Of a DNA stretch of 33,922 bases, positions 7,770 to 15,391 are shown one piece after another (position 1 is the stretch's first letter; every line of letters starts with the position of its first letter). The position numbers were made by a program, and so were the translations under genes. The notes under the pieces were generated by a model, which saw only the letters and a program-made list of their open reading frames with translations, did no database searches and had not been told where the DNA came from. Source of the DNA: Candidatus Melainabacteria bacterium (GTDB lineage Bacteria > Cyanobacteriota > Vampirovibrionia > LMEP-6097); contig JAPPOW010000214.1 of NCBI GenBank assembly GCA_028817775.1, positions 1 to 33,922 on the forward strand, written 5' to 3'.

Positions 7770-7799
7770 ATTATAGCCAGTTTCCCTATGAAAAATCAA
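7770..7799 (-). promoter_or_regulatory. Promoter inside the panC 3' end
   Basis: TTGATT (-35, 7794-7799) and TATAAT (-10, 7770-7775) are separated by 18 bp. The -10 box ends 7 nt before the ATG at 7762. This is the best-formed promoter pair I found in the window, and it drives the small gene at 7535. Confidence 0.65.
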
Positions 7800-8565
7800 G
7801 GGCAATATTATCAATTAATCTGGTCTTGCCCAGTTTCCCTGCAAAAAACAATCTGCCCCAGTGAACTTCAAGGTATTCAGTTTTGATTTTGTTTTGACTT
7901 AAATTAGATATAGCTGCTTCTATGCTCAGTTTTTTATTGGCGATGGCCTGCAAATTAGTGTAGATTGCTGCTGCTTGCTTGCGTTCAGGCTCACTAAGAT
8001 ATTGATTGCGTGAACTCATAGCTAGTCCACTCTCTTCACGCATGATTGGAGCTCTAATAATCTTGACCGGAATATCTAAGTGCTTAATCATTTCTTCGAT
8101 AATGATTAATTGTTGAAAATCCTTCTCACCCAAAATTGCATATTGCGGCTGCACTGCATCAAACAAAGCTTTGACCACAGTACAAACACCATCAAAGTGT
8201 CCCGGGCGACTGAGACCACAAAGCTTATTAGCTAATTCTGAATCAGCTGGGATATTCACTGGTTCACTGGGATAAATATCTTGGTAATTTGGTGCCCAAA
8301 CATAGTCAGCTAGCCCTTCAAGTAATTCAAGATCAGTTTCTAAAGTTCTAGGGTACTGATCAAAATCTTCTCCCTTACCAAACTGAAGTGGGTTGACGTA
8401 GATGCTCACCATGACTTTATCAGCATAGTTGCGTGCCAACTTTACTAAGCTCAAATGACCTTCATGAAGAGCACCCATAGTAGGAACCAGACCTAGCCCC
8501 TGAGCCAGGCTAGTCTTTTTGAGTAGGGAGGAAAGTTCCTCTCTAGTTTTGATTAGTTCAACCAT
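7786..8565 (-). CDS. panC: Pantothenate synthetase
   Basis: This cytoplasmic enzyme joins pantoate and beta-alanine using ATP to make pantothenate, the coenzyme A precursor. It has 259 residues, a little shorter than the usual 280 or so. Visible signatures are VPTMGALHEGHLSL with the nucleotidyl-transferase HIGH-type motif H34-x-x-H37, SIYVNPLQFG, FDQYPRT, LSRPGHFDGVCTVV, FGEKDFQQ-like LGEKDFQQL, and the KMSKS-like MSSRNQYLS. All catalytic segments are present. Its ATG overlaps the stop codon of alr by one base, and alr in turn overlaps uppS, so panC is the third gene of a tight operon. No panB or panD is in the window. Confidence 0.96.
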   Translation of the reverse strand: MVELIKTREELSSLLKKTSLAQGLGLVPTMGALHEGHLSLVKLARNYADKVMVSIYVNPLQFGKGEDFDQYPRTLETDLELLEGLADYVWAPNYQDIYPSEPVNIPADSELANKLCGLSRPGHFDGVCTVVKALFDAVQPQYAILGEKDFQQLIIIEEMIKHLDIPVKIIRAPIMREESGLAMSSRNQYLSEPERKQAAAIYTNLQAIANKKLSIEAAISNLSQNKIKTEYLEVHWGRLFFAGKLGKTRLIDNIALDFS

Positions 8566-9647
8566 TAGTCGCGAGTATAAGTTTTGGGCAAACGTAAATT
8601 GAGTGAGGAAACAATCTCGTAACTAATTGTACCAGCGGCTTCAGCCCAAGCACTCACTGGTAGATCTTCACTCAACAGCTCAACCACATCACCAACTTGA
8701 ATATCATTATCACCAATATCAAACATCATCTGGTCCATGGTGATCAAACCTACTTGTTTAATCTCATGTCCTTTGCAGCGAGCAGTGATTTTGTTGGAGA
8801 GTACTCGTTGCACGCCATCAGCGTAACCCAGTGGTAGAGTAGCAATACGGGTATCTCGCTCAGCAGTCCAAGTACGCTTGTAGCTGACGCTTTCACCCTT
8901 GTTGATATTTTTGGTAAAACTAATTCTAGCTTTAAGTGACATCAATGGTTTGAGTTCTGGGTTCTCTAAACCATAGAGTTCGATGCCACAGCGGACATAG
9001 TCGGCTTCAATATCTGGTACTAACTTGGCTGCTTGGCTTGAACCTGGATGCTGCGGGTATTTCAAACCACTAATAAATGTTCTAAATTGTTGATACTGGT
9101 AAATTGAGTAGTCGAGGTCAGCGACATCAACAAAATGAGTGAACAAAGATTGAATTTCTAGATGTTCAAGCTTCTCAAGCTCAAACAAATCATCTCTAGT
9201 ATCGTAACGAAAGCCAATTCGATTCATACCAGTATCAAACTTAAGATGAATCTTGGCTTCTTTGCTGAGCTCTCCAGCTAGCTCGTTGAGTTTGCGTGCT
9301 GTGTCCAAATCGACAATAGTAAGCTCAATATCATTCTCAAGTGCTTGCTCCAAAGCCCACTCTGGACTGAGTCCTAGGACAATGATTCGCTTCTTGCTGG
9401 CAGCTCTAAGCTGCAAGGCTTCATCAACACTGGCAACCCCATAGCCGTGAACAAAGTCGTAAGTATCCAAGACTTTAGAAAGAATAGTTGCTCCATGACC
9501 GTAAGCGTCTGCTTTAAGTACCGGAATCAGTGGCTTGTTGAACCATGAATAAATCTGTTTGAGATTGTACTCAAGATTATCAAGATTGATTTCAAGCCAA
9601 GCATCACGCCTGTACGCTTGTTTCTCTATGGGTCTCAGTTGAACCAT
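8565..9647 (-). CDS. alr: Alanine racemase
   Basis: This PLP enzyme interconverts L- and D-alanine and supplies D-Ala for peptidoglycan. It has 360 residues, normal for the family. The PLP lysine is K45 in PVLKADAYGHG. The second catalytic base is Y256 in SVSYKRTW of the C-terminal beta domain, followed by LPLGYADGVQR and TMDQMMFDIGD. The start is fixed by a strong Shine-Dalgarno (AGGAG in CTAGGAGAG, just upstream on the minus strand), although the gene then overlaps the end of uppS by 44 bases. With uppS it forms a cell-wall precursor pair; panC follows with a one-base overlap. Confidence 0.96.
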   Translation of the reverse strand: MVQLRPIEKQAYRRDAWLEINLDNLEYNLKQIYSWFNKPLIPVLKADAYGHGATILSKVLDTYDFVHGYGVASVDEALQLRAASKKRIIVLGLSPEWALEQALENDIELTIVDLDTARKLNELAGELSKEAKIHLKFDTGMNRIGFRYDTRDDLFELEKLEHLEIQSLFTHFVDVADLDYSIYQYQQFRTFISGLKYPQHPGSSQAAKLVPDIEADYVRCGIELYGLENPELKPLMSLKARISFTKNINKGESVSYKRTWTAERDTRIATLPLGYADGVQRVLSNKITARCKGHEIKQVGLITMDQMMFDIGDNDIQVGDVVELLSEDLPVSAWAEAAGTISYEIVSSLNLRLPKTYTRD

Positions 9648-10305
9648 TTTTCTCTCCTAGTACTTCTTTAAGTTCAGCCTCTCCAAACTCAGGCCATAAA
9701 GTATCAACAAAAGCTAATCTAGAATTAGCAGCTTGCCAGAGTAAATAATTACTCAATCTAGCATCGCCGCCAGTGCGCAAAATTATTTCTGGGTCTGGCA
9801 TGCCAGCTGTATACAAAAAATCGGAAAATTTTTCTGGGCTCAGTGCTTCAATTTCTTGAGTGCTGAGACTAGCTTTGATCCGTTTGAGTGCAGTACTCAA
9901 TTCATCGATTGAACCGTAATTGAGGGCGATTTGTAATTTGAGTCCGGTATTGTCTTTGGTTTTCTCTGCTAGTTTTAACAAAGGCTGCTCAATACCAATA
10001 TCAGCAAAGGCATGAATATCACCAAGAAAGCTAACTCGTACATTCTCGCGATCTAAATTATCAAGCTCACGTACAGCCACTTCACCAAGTAAGCGAAATA
10101 GGAACTCAAGCTCAGCTTGGTCGCGGCGCCAATTCTCAGTAGAGAATGCATAAGTAGTTAAGTACTCGATGCCATGCTGCGGGCAAAGCCTAACTAGATT
10201 CTTGAGAGCTTCTACTCCGCGACGGTGCCCCTCAATAGACGGCAAGCCACGTTGTTTTGCCCAACGTCGATTGCCATCCATGATTACTGCAAGGTGTTTT
10301 ACCAC
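9604..10305 (-). CDS. uppS: Isoprenyl transferase (undecaprenyl diphosphate synthase family)
   Basis: This cis-prenyltransferase makes the polyprenyl carrier lipid for peptidoglycan and other envelope glycans. It has 233 residues and starts with GTG. Signatures are AVIMDGNRRWAKQRG with the catalytic Asp D10, GHRRGVEALK, YLTTYAFSTENWRR, LQIALNYGS, PDPEIILRTGGDARLSNYLL and DTLWPEF. Two residues differ from the E. coli pattern: the Glu of RTGGE is Asp (D181), and the Mg2+-contacting Glu of the AYAEL segment is Arg (R196 in AANSRL). The enzyme may differ in metal binding or chain length. It leads the uppS-alr-panC operon, and its promoter has TATAAT 6 nt before the GTG. Confidence 0.94.
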   Translation of the reverse strand: MVKHLAVIMDGNRRWAKQRGLPSIEGHRRGVEALKNLVRLCPQHGIEYLTTYAFSTENWRRDQAELEFLFRLLGEVAVRELDNLDRENVRVSFLGDIHAFADIGIEQPLLKLAEKTKDNTGLKLQIALNYGSIDELSTALKRIKASLSTQEIEALSPEKFSDFLYTAGMPDPEIILRTGGDARLSNYLLWQAANSRLAFVDTLWPEFGEAELKEVLGEKNGSTETHRETSVQA

Positions 10306-10311
10306 ACTCCC

Positions 10312-10317
10312 ATTATA
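10312..10317 (-). promoter_or_regulatory. -10 element of the uppS operon
   Basis: On the minus strand a perfect TATAAT lies 6 nt before the GTG at 10305, within CTATAATGGGAGTGTGG. The GGGAG touches the start codon too closely to act as a normal Shine-Dalgarno, so a leaderless mRNA fits better. Confidence 0.55.
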
Positions 10318-10361
10318 GCAAGGGCTCAGCCTCGGGGTGTGTAAGCGCTTAGAGGCCCTCT

Positions 10362-10450
10362 GTCATCCTGAGAAGCCGCAGGCGACGTAGGGATGCCAGT
10401 GTTACCTATTTGATAGGGAGATCCTGACGCCCTAAAGGGCTCAGGATGAC
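10362..10450. repeat. Dispersed palindromic repeat, family B copy 1
   Basis: The ends GTCATCCTGAG and CTCAGGATGAC are exact inverse copies. Inner segments include GAGATCCTGACGCC and a GC-rich hairpin (CCCTAAAGGG). It is intergenic, between the convergent or divergent boundaries of uppS and the operon at 10489. Other copies lie at 14361-14452 and 25666-25750, with a half-copy inside the biotin ligase gene at 20904-20938. Confidence 0.88.
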
Positions 10451-10488
10451 AAGAAATTTATCAAGTCCTCTAAACTTTTTACAGATCC

Positions 10489-11349
10489 TCAGCCTCGTTT
10501 ATCGATGACTGTGATTTCGTCAGCAGAACTTTCGCTAAAACGATAGTTAAGTGGTGGAATTCGCTCTCCGTCTGCATTCATTGGCACTCGTTTGTAATAA
10601 CGTACGTCAAGCTTGGTGCTATCGCCAATCTCAATTTCATTATGATCTAGTGGTCCTAAGTAAACTTTGAAGCTGGCTTCATTTGAGAGTACATCACTCA
10701 GTGGTAGTTTGATTCTATCTTTGGCAGCACTAGTCTTCTGTGGTAGAGCAATAGTTTTGAATTCCTCACCAAAGACTGATTTACCTTCGATATGATCAAT
10801 AGTAAACAAACGCTTGTTGTAGTAAAGATCAAATTCTAAGAAATTAGAAGTGATCACGTCTTCAAAATTTTGACTTGGATCAGCGGTACTGACTTGAATT
10901 TCAACGTAGCCAGGTGCCATAGTGACTCCAGAGATATGTTCAAACTCACTATCATCAGGATCTGGCTCATCATCTATATCCTTGTCATCAATATTGAGTA
11001 CAGTTTTGATGAAGTCGATAGTAGCCTTGGCTGTTTCGACTATCTCCTTGATCTGCTTATAAAGCTTCTCCAGATCACGAATGCGATGCAAGATACTGCG
11101 TGCGATAAAAGCTTGCCGCTCGATTTCTTCAAACTCAGCTCGGCTGATTCTGACATAAGTATCTCGTTTGCCTTTGACTAATTTTCTTTGAGCAGGCTCA
11201 TAGCCTAGCTCTTCTGCAGTCTGCTTGTTAACTGATTTGATAGTTTTGGCACTGACTGCTGAGATATGACCAAAACTAAAGCAGAGAGCTAGTAGCAAAG
11301 CCAATAGCCTTCTAGAGCCCACTTTCAGTGGACTAGGGTTCTTATTCAT
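10489..11349 (-). CDS. Secreted protein of unknown function
   Basis: This 286-residue protein has a signal peptide (basic MNKNPSPLKVGSRR, then LLALLLALCFSFGHISAVSA, cleavage near residue 34). A helical, charged region follows (about 60-120, with EFEEIERQAFIARSILHRI and LEKLYKQIKEIVETAKATI), then an acidic linker (DDKDIDDEPDPDDSE) and a beta-rich C-terminal part. The beta part (VEIQVSTADPSQNFEDVIT and so on) looks like a small sandwich domain, but I do not recognise the family. A good Shine-Dalgarno (AAGGAG) precedes the ATG. It is the last gene of a three-gene operon whose other members are tiny membrane proteins, which suggests an envelope role. Confidence 0.75.
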   Translation of the reverse strand: MNKNPSPLKVGSRRLLALLLALCFSFGHISAVSAKTIKSVNKQTAEELGYEPAQRKLVKGKRDTYVRISRAEFEEIERQAFIARSILHRIRDLEKLYKQIKEIVETAKATIDFIKTVLNIDDKDIDDEPDPDDSEFEHISGVTMAPGYVEIQVSTADPSQNFEDVITSNFLEFDLYYNKRLFTIDHIEGKSVFGEEFKTIALPQKTSAAKDRIKLPLSDVLSNEASFKVYLGPLDHNEIEIGDSTKLDVRYYKRVPMNADGERIPPLNYRFSESSADEITVIDKRG

Positions 11350-11359
11350 TATTCTCTCC

Positions 11360-11533
11360 TTAGAGTAGTTTGAAGTCTAGTTTACAATCACCGTCTTCGT
11401 TGTTTTCGAGTTCACGATCCATTCTGCGAACATTCCAATAAATGCGACCGAAGAATGCAGCAATAAGTAATAAAACTACAAGGCGTAGCGGCTCTTTGAT
11501 AAGAATAGTCCAACTGTCAATTAGTTCTTGCAT
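11360..11533 (-). CDS. Small single-span membrane protein
   Basis: This is a 57-residue product when started at the ATG 11531-11533 (MQELIDSWT), which is preceded by a purine-rich GGGAAAG. A longer frame reaches 11590 but would overlap the upstream gene heavily. One membrane span is visible (about 16-31, LRLVVLLLIAAFFGRIYW), followed by an acidic and basic cytoplasmic tail (RRMDRELENNEDGD). It overlaps the upstream gene by 17 bases and ends 10 bases before the secreted protein gene. I do not recognise it. Its position suggests a partner of the secreted protein. Confidence 0.6.
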   Translation of the reverse strand: MQELIDSWTILIKEPLRLVVLLLIAAFFGRIYWNVRRMDRELENNEDGDCKLDFKLL

Positions 11534-11762
11534 ATCTTTCCCTATCCAATTTTCGCATCTGCCTATAACCATGTTGAAGCAGATGATCACCCATCAGCAT
11601 AACACAGAAGCTTAGCAAAGTCTCTATTCTAAGTAGATACATGTGATTGTGCTGACCAAGTAGTACGCTCAATAATTCCAAACCAAATGGAGTAGCTAGT
11701 ATGATGCCTAGAGTTCTAAATGCTTCAGCTCGATATTTAACTGAGTTCTCGTAAACGACCAT
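11517..11762 (-). CDS. Small membrane protein of unknown function
   Basis: This 81-residue protein has two moderately hydrophobic stretches (TLGIILATPFGLELLSVLL and LLRIETLLSFCVMLMGDHLL) and a basic C-terminus (RQMRKLDRERYARTN). No known motif was recognised. It is the first gene of the three-gene operon reading to 10489. The ATG lies 6 nt after a CATAAT box (11769-11774), consistent with a leaderless start. Its stop overlaps the next start by 17 bases, pointing to coupled translation. Confidence 0.6.
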   Translation of the reverse strand: MVVYENSVKYRAEAFRTLGIILATPFGLELLSVLLGQHNHMYLLRIETLLSFCVMLMGDHLLQHGYRQMRKLDRERYARTN

Positions 11763-11768
11763 AGAGAA

Positions 11769-11774
11769 ATTATG
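11769..11774 (-). promoter_or_regulatory. -10 element of the 11762 operon
   Basis: CATAAT on the minus strand matches TATAAT in five of six positions and is 6 nt from the ATG. There is no clear -35 and no Shine-Dalgarno. Confidence 0.45.
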
Positions 11775-12263
11775 ACTAAAAGAAAGCTGAAATGAAAGGG
11801 GTCAAAAAACCTCTGGGATTTTTTTGAAAAGCTTTTTGTTTGCAATGGTTTTTGTGAAAAACAATACCAGATTGAATTAAGAGAAGATATTTAAGGGGGT
11901 CATTTGACCTCTGAGAATGACAGTGACCAGCAAAAAAGCAACTCATGCTTTTTGTGCTTAGTCCCCACTCCTGATAGTCAGGCAACTTCGTTGCCTATCG
12001 CTGGACCTAACTCCATTAGCTTAATTCAAGGGTTTGCCAAACAGCGAGAAGGGTCATTTGTCCTCTGGAATACCTAGTCCAAAGAACTGATCACCTGATG
12101 CTACGCATCCGTTCTTCGCTCCGGTTCAGCCCTTGAAGCAAGCTTCAGGGCATGCACCTATACTCAGAATAAGCCAAAATCATGAGCTCAAAGCTCTAAA
12201 AATAGCTAAATGACTGACTTTTCAGGCTCTTTATAAGTGGAATTTATATATTGGAACCCTAAT

Positions 12264-12269
12264 AAGGAG
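12264..12269 (+). promoter_or_regulatory. Shine-Dalgarno site of fliD
   Basis: AAGGAG lies 5 nt before the ATG at 12275. It is a strong ribosome binding site and contrasts with the SD-less starts of many first genes in this window. Confidence 0.75.
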
Positions 12270-12274
12270 AAGCA

Positions 12275-14041
12275 ATGGCCGTAAGTTTCATAGGTCTGAA
12301 TAGTTCGTTTGACTCTGGAGCGCTGATCAATCAATTGATCACACTCGAGGTTCAAAGTCGTATCAGTCCATTGCAACAAAAAATCACTGAATTAAATCGA
12401 GAAGATTCATTTCTTTCTGCAATTGCTAATGATGTAACTAGTCTCAAGGGTACTGTTGACCACAAAAATATTTCTCGTGGTGACACTGAACTTGCTTCCA
12501 AATCAGTTACTACTACCAACAACGCAGACTCGGCAGGAACCGAAAACTATTACGCTGAGATTACTGCAACTGACGATGCAGTGGTACAAAATTTTGATTT
12601 GACTGTAGACCAGTTGGCGACTAGCTCATCGCGTAAATCTACTGCAAGAGTAGATAATGGTGTCACAGGTGCTTCTGCGATGAGTGCAGCAAACCTCAAA
12701 GGTGTTACTTCGCTTACTACTGGTACGGTGACTATCGATGGTGAGACTCAGACCTCTGCACTCACTGATAGTAGTACTATCAATGATGTTCTAACTTTTT
12801 TACAGACTTTTGCCGCGGTTAGTACAGCGACCATGGATGCTGAAGGACGGATTGCTATTACTGGTACTGCTGGAAGTATTGGAAACTCTGGTGACACTAG
12901 TAATTTGATCTCAGCACTTGGTTTGAACAACGCAGTGCTCTCTGGTGGTTCAGCAACTGGTTTACAGAAGCTTACAGCAGCTAAGTCTTCGACTACGCTA
13001 AATGCTTTGCCAACTCCAATTACAGGTACCACACTAACGATTAATGGTACCGATGTGACTTATGATCCAGCTACTGACAGCATCACCACTTTAGTTGATG
13101 AAATTAATAGTACTTCAGCGACTGGGGTCAATGCTTCTTACGATGATATTAATGGTGAGCTGATCCTCACCAATAAGGATACCGGTGCACTATCAATTAC
13201 AGTTAGCTCGAATGGTAACGCTGATACGGTTCTAAATATTGCAGCAGCCGGTGCTGAAACACTTGGTAATAATGCTGAGTTTACAATTTCTACTCTCAAT
13301 GGTGGTGCGACTTTGGTCAACAACGATAATACTGTAACAGGTTTGATTGAAGGCTTGACTTTTGAATTGAAGAATACAACTCCAACTGGTCCTTCTGTGC
13401 CCGTCAATGTTGCTATTGCAGAGGATGTCGATAGTATTGTAACTAAGATCACAACTATCATTGATCAGGTTAATGACATGATACAAGATCTTGAGGCGCA
13501 GGATGATAGTTTCAGTCGGCAAATGATTCGCCGTCTTAAGAACACAATGGGTACTGCTTACAGTGGGCTTAGTAATGATTATGCTTCTTTGATTGAGATC
13601 GGTATTACTAGTGATGTCGGTACTGATACTAGTAGTGGCTTCCAGGGCTATACTCTTGATCGTGATACTTTTGAAACAGCTTTCCTTGATGATAGGGCAG
13701 ATTTCTTGAAAATTCTTTATGGTACTAGCATTGTTACTGACCCGGATGCAGAGATCACAGCACTCTCAGACGGTTCAGAAGGTGTGATCACACTCTTGCA
13801 GCGAGCGCTGGATGAATACGTTGATCCAGACGTACCAACCAATGGTTTGATTAATCAAATCCAAGATTCAATTTCAACTCAGATTGATACTGCTAACGAT
13901 AGGATAGAGAGAGCTCAACAAAGTATCGATGCGCTTGAAGATAGATTAACCAGACAGTTTTCACAGCTTGATATTATTAACGCTCAATTTCAACAGCAGC
14001 AGCAAGCGATTCAAAGTACCTTTGGTGGTGGGACAGCCTAA
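12275..14041 (+). CDS. fliD: Flagellar hook-associated protein 2 (filament cap)
   Basis: This 588-residue FliD caps the growing filament and guides flagellin folding outside the cell. The N-terminal FliD_N pattern is clear (SSFDSGALINQLITLEVQ and SRISPLQQKITELN). The C-terminal FliD_C region ends with long coiled coils (DRIERAQQSIDALEDRLTRQ) and FSQLDIINAQFQQQQQAIQ, as expected. The middle (about 150-370) is Thr/Ser/Asn-rich and variable, matching the solvent-exposed domains. There is no signal peptide, as is normal for a type III export substrate. The following gene starts inside the stop codon (TAATG), and its small helical product is a good candidate for the FliD export chaperone. No flagellin gene is in the window. 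Confidence 0.94.
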   Translation: MAVSFIGLNSSFDSGALINQLITLEVQSRISPLQQKITELNREDSFLSAIANDVTSLKGTVDHKNISRGDTELASKSVTTTNNADSAGTENYYAEITATDDAVVQNFDLTVDQLATSSSRKSTARVDNGVTGASAMSAANLKGVTSLTTGTVTIDGETQTSALTDSSTINDVLTFLQTFAAVSTATMDAEGRIAITGTAGSIGNSGDTSNLISALGLNNAVLSGGSATGLQKLTAAKSSTTLNALPTPITGTTLTINGTDVTYDPATDSITTLVDEINSTSATGVNASYDDINGELILTNKDTGALSITVSSNGNADTVLNIAAAGAETLGNNAEFTISTLNGGATLVNNDNTVTGLIEGLTFELKNTTPTGPSVPVNVAIAEDVDSIVTKITTIIDQVNDMIQDLEAQDDSFSRQMIRRLKNTMGTAYSGLSNDYASLIEIGITSDVGTDTSSGFQGYTLDRDTFETAFLDDRADFLKILYGTSIVTDPDAEITALSDGSEGVITLLQRALDEYVDPDVPTNGLINQIQDSISTQIDTANDRIERAQQSIDALEDRLTRQFSQLDIINAQFQQQQQAIQSTFGGGTA

Positions 14042-14358
14042 TGAACGAAAAGTTTGAAACTATTGGTCAAGGTCTGGATCGGATACAGGTTATTGATGCC
14101 GAGATTAGCGAATTGCTTGAGGCGCAGGAATACGGCAAGATTGTGGAAATGATGCCGAAGCGCATGAGTGTGATCTGCCAGATGACTCAAATTCGAGAAG
14201 CTGATGGCATCACTGAGGAAGAGCAGAAGCGGCTTGATAAGATCTTCTCAGGTGCGCATAGTATTCAGCAGAAAATTACCGAGAAAAAAGACAATATCTC
14301 TGGCCGTCTGAAAAAACACAAAACTATCAAAAGTCAGAATAAGCGACTTCGTTATTAG
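14041..14358 (+). CDS. Small helical protein, probable FliT-like FliD chaperone
   Basis: This 105-residue, highly charged protein is probably all helical (IQVIDAEISELLEAQEYGKI, then IFSGAHSIQQKITEKKDNIS, and a basic C-terminus). FliT-type chaperones are about 100-120 residues with this composition and are usually encoded next to fliD. Here the start overlaps the fliD stop by one base (TAATG). The assignment rests on size, composition and position, not on a recognised sequence signature. A family B palindrome follows 2 bases after the stop and could end the transcript. Confidence 0.65.
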   Translation: MNEKFETIGQGLDRIQVIDAEISELLEAQEYGKIVEMMPKRMSVICQMTQIREADGITEEEQKRLDKIFSGAHSIQQKITEKKDNISGRLKKHKTIKSQNKRLRY

Positions 14359-14360
14359 TT

Positions 14361-14452
14361 GTCATCCTGAGGAACGCCATAGGCGTGACGTCAGGATCTA
14401 GTTAGCAAGTTAGTAACGATGAGATCCTGACGCCTTACAGGCTCAGGATGAC
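14361..14452. repeat. Dispersed palindromic repeat, family B copy 2
   Basis: It is bounded by GTCATCCTGAG and CTCAGGATGAC. Its inner GAGATCCTGACGCC is identical to copy 1. It lies between the FliT-like gene and tatD and runs to within 9 bases of the tatD -10 box. Confidence 0.88.
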
Positions 14453-14460
14453 AGATAGGT

Positions 14461-14466
14461 TAGAAT
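14461..14466 (+). promoter_or_regulatory. -10 element of tatD
   Basis: TAGAAT lies 7 nt before the ATG at 14474, with no Shine-Dalgarno between. It fits the leaderless pattern of the window. Confidence 0.5.
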
Positions 14467-14473
14467 AGTATTT

Positions 14474-15289
14474 ATGCAGTTAATAGATACTCACGCGCAT
14501 ATTTGTTTTGATTCCTATGATGAAGATAGGCAGGAAATGATGGCTCGTGCTTATGATTCTGGGGTTTTTAAGTTATTGCATCCTTGTTGTAATCTTGATG
14601 AGATTCCGGCTCTACTTGGCTATACTAAGGAATATGACGGTGATGGCAAGATCGATCTTTATACTGCAATGGGTTTGCATCCCACCGAGATTGAGAAGTG
14701 GGATGAAAACTCCGCTGCCAGGATTGCTGAATACTTAGATCAAGAATTAGCTAAGCCTGATCACAAGGTTAGAGCAGTGGGGGAGACTGGGCTTGATTAC
14801 TATCATTGTAAGGATGAGGAGTCACAAGCCAGGCAGCGAGGGATCTTCCGTGAGCAAATTGCGCTGGCTAAGAAATATCAATTGCCTTTGATAGTGCATA
14901 CGCGTGATGCTTGGCAGGATACTCTGCAAATTCTAAAAGAAGAGTATCCAGAGGATAGGAACGCGCATCATGGCACTATTCATTGTTATACCGGAAATTA
15001 TGAATTTGCTTCTGAAGTTATTGAGCATGGTTTCTATATTTCATGGTCTGGTATTGTTACTTACAAGAAAAATGATGAGTTTAGAGAGATTGCCGCTAAG
15101 ATCCCCCTAGACAGGGTTTTGGTGGAGACTGATTGTCCGTTCTTGGCACCGCAAGCTCAGCGCGGTAAGCGTAATGAACCAAGTTTTGTGAACTATGTAG
15201 CAGAGACTTTGGCTGAATGCTACAAGATTAGTAAGGAAGAGCTGGCGGGTATTAGTACTGAGAATGCGACTCGTTTGTTTAAGCTTTAA
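14474..15289 (+). CDS. tatD: TatD family metal-dependent deoxyribonuclease
   Basis: This 271-residue TIM-barrel hydrolase is of the standard length. TatD proteins are metal-dependent 3'-5' DNases, and some act on D-aminoacyl-tRNA-like substrates. The metal site is complete: DTHAHICFD (H-x-H), GETGLDYY (bridging Glu), PLIVHTRDA (His), IHCYTGNY (His) and VETDCPFLAPQ (Asp). The family's RGKRNEPSFV near the C-terminus is also present. The start is supported by a TAGAAT box 7 nt upstream. Two bases after its stop begins family A repeat copy 2, which leads into the next gene. Confidence 0.94.
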   Translation: MQLIDTHAHICFDSYDEDRQEMMARAYDSGVFKLLHPCCNLDEIPALLGYTKEYDGDGKIDLYTAMGLHPTEIEKWDENSAARIAEYLDQELAKPDHKVRAVGETGLDYYHCKDEESQARQRGIFREQIALAKKYQLPLIVHTRDAWQDTLQILKEEYPEDRNAHHGTIHCYTGNYEFASEVIEHGFYISWSGIVTYKKNDEFREIAAKIPLDRVLVETDCPFLAPQAQRGKRNEPSFVNYVAETLAECYKISKEELAGISTENATRLFKL

Positions 15290-15291
15290 CT

Positions 15292-15391
15292 GTCATTGCG
15301 ACCGCGAGCCAAAGGCGTGGCGGGAAGCAATCCAATGCACTAGCCATGTCTTTGCATTGGATTGCTTCGTCACTCTGTTCCTCGCAATGAC
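15292..15391. repeat. Dispersed palindromic repeat, family A copy 2, entering a gene
   Basis: The ends are GTCATTGCGA and TCGCAATGAC, with inner arms GCAATCCAATGCA and TGCATTGGATTGC. Its right end overlaps the start of the next gene: codons 1-12 of the product starting at TTG 15357 come from the repeat and form the hydrophobic part of the signal peptide. Confidence 0.85.

Larger units (their letters stand above)
11763..12274. other. Gene-free control region upstream of fliD with a threefold GGTCA motif
   Basis: No convincing gene lies in these 512 bases. Three related segments occur at about 11798-11819, 11895-11919 and 12048-12071. They share the pattern GGGTCA, a 3-6 nt A/T-rich core, then CCTCTG and GA or GGA. 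The middle copy contains GGTCATTTGACC, a 5-2-5 inverted repeat, as expected of an operator. Two hairpins are also present: AGGCAAC-TTC-GTTGCCT near 11990, and a CCCTTGAAGC and GCTTCAGGG pair near 12140. The region separates the operon at 11762 from fliD, and may regulate either or encode a small RNA. Confidence 0.45.

Noticed and set aside
11776-11985. 69-residue minus-strand frame in the region before fliD
   Set aside because: Composition is irregular, there is no start signal, it covers two of the three GGTCA elements, and it carries no recognisable motif; the region reads as regulatory.
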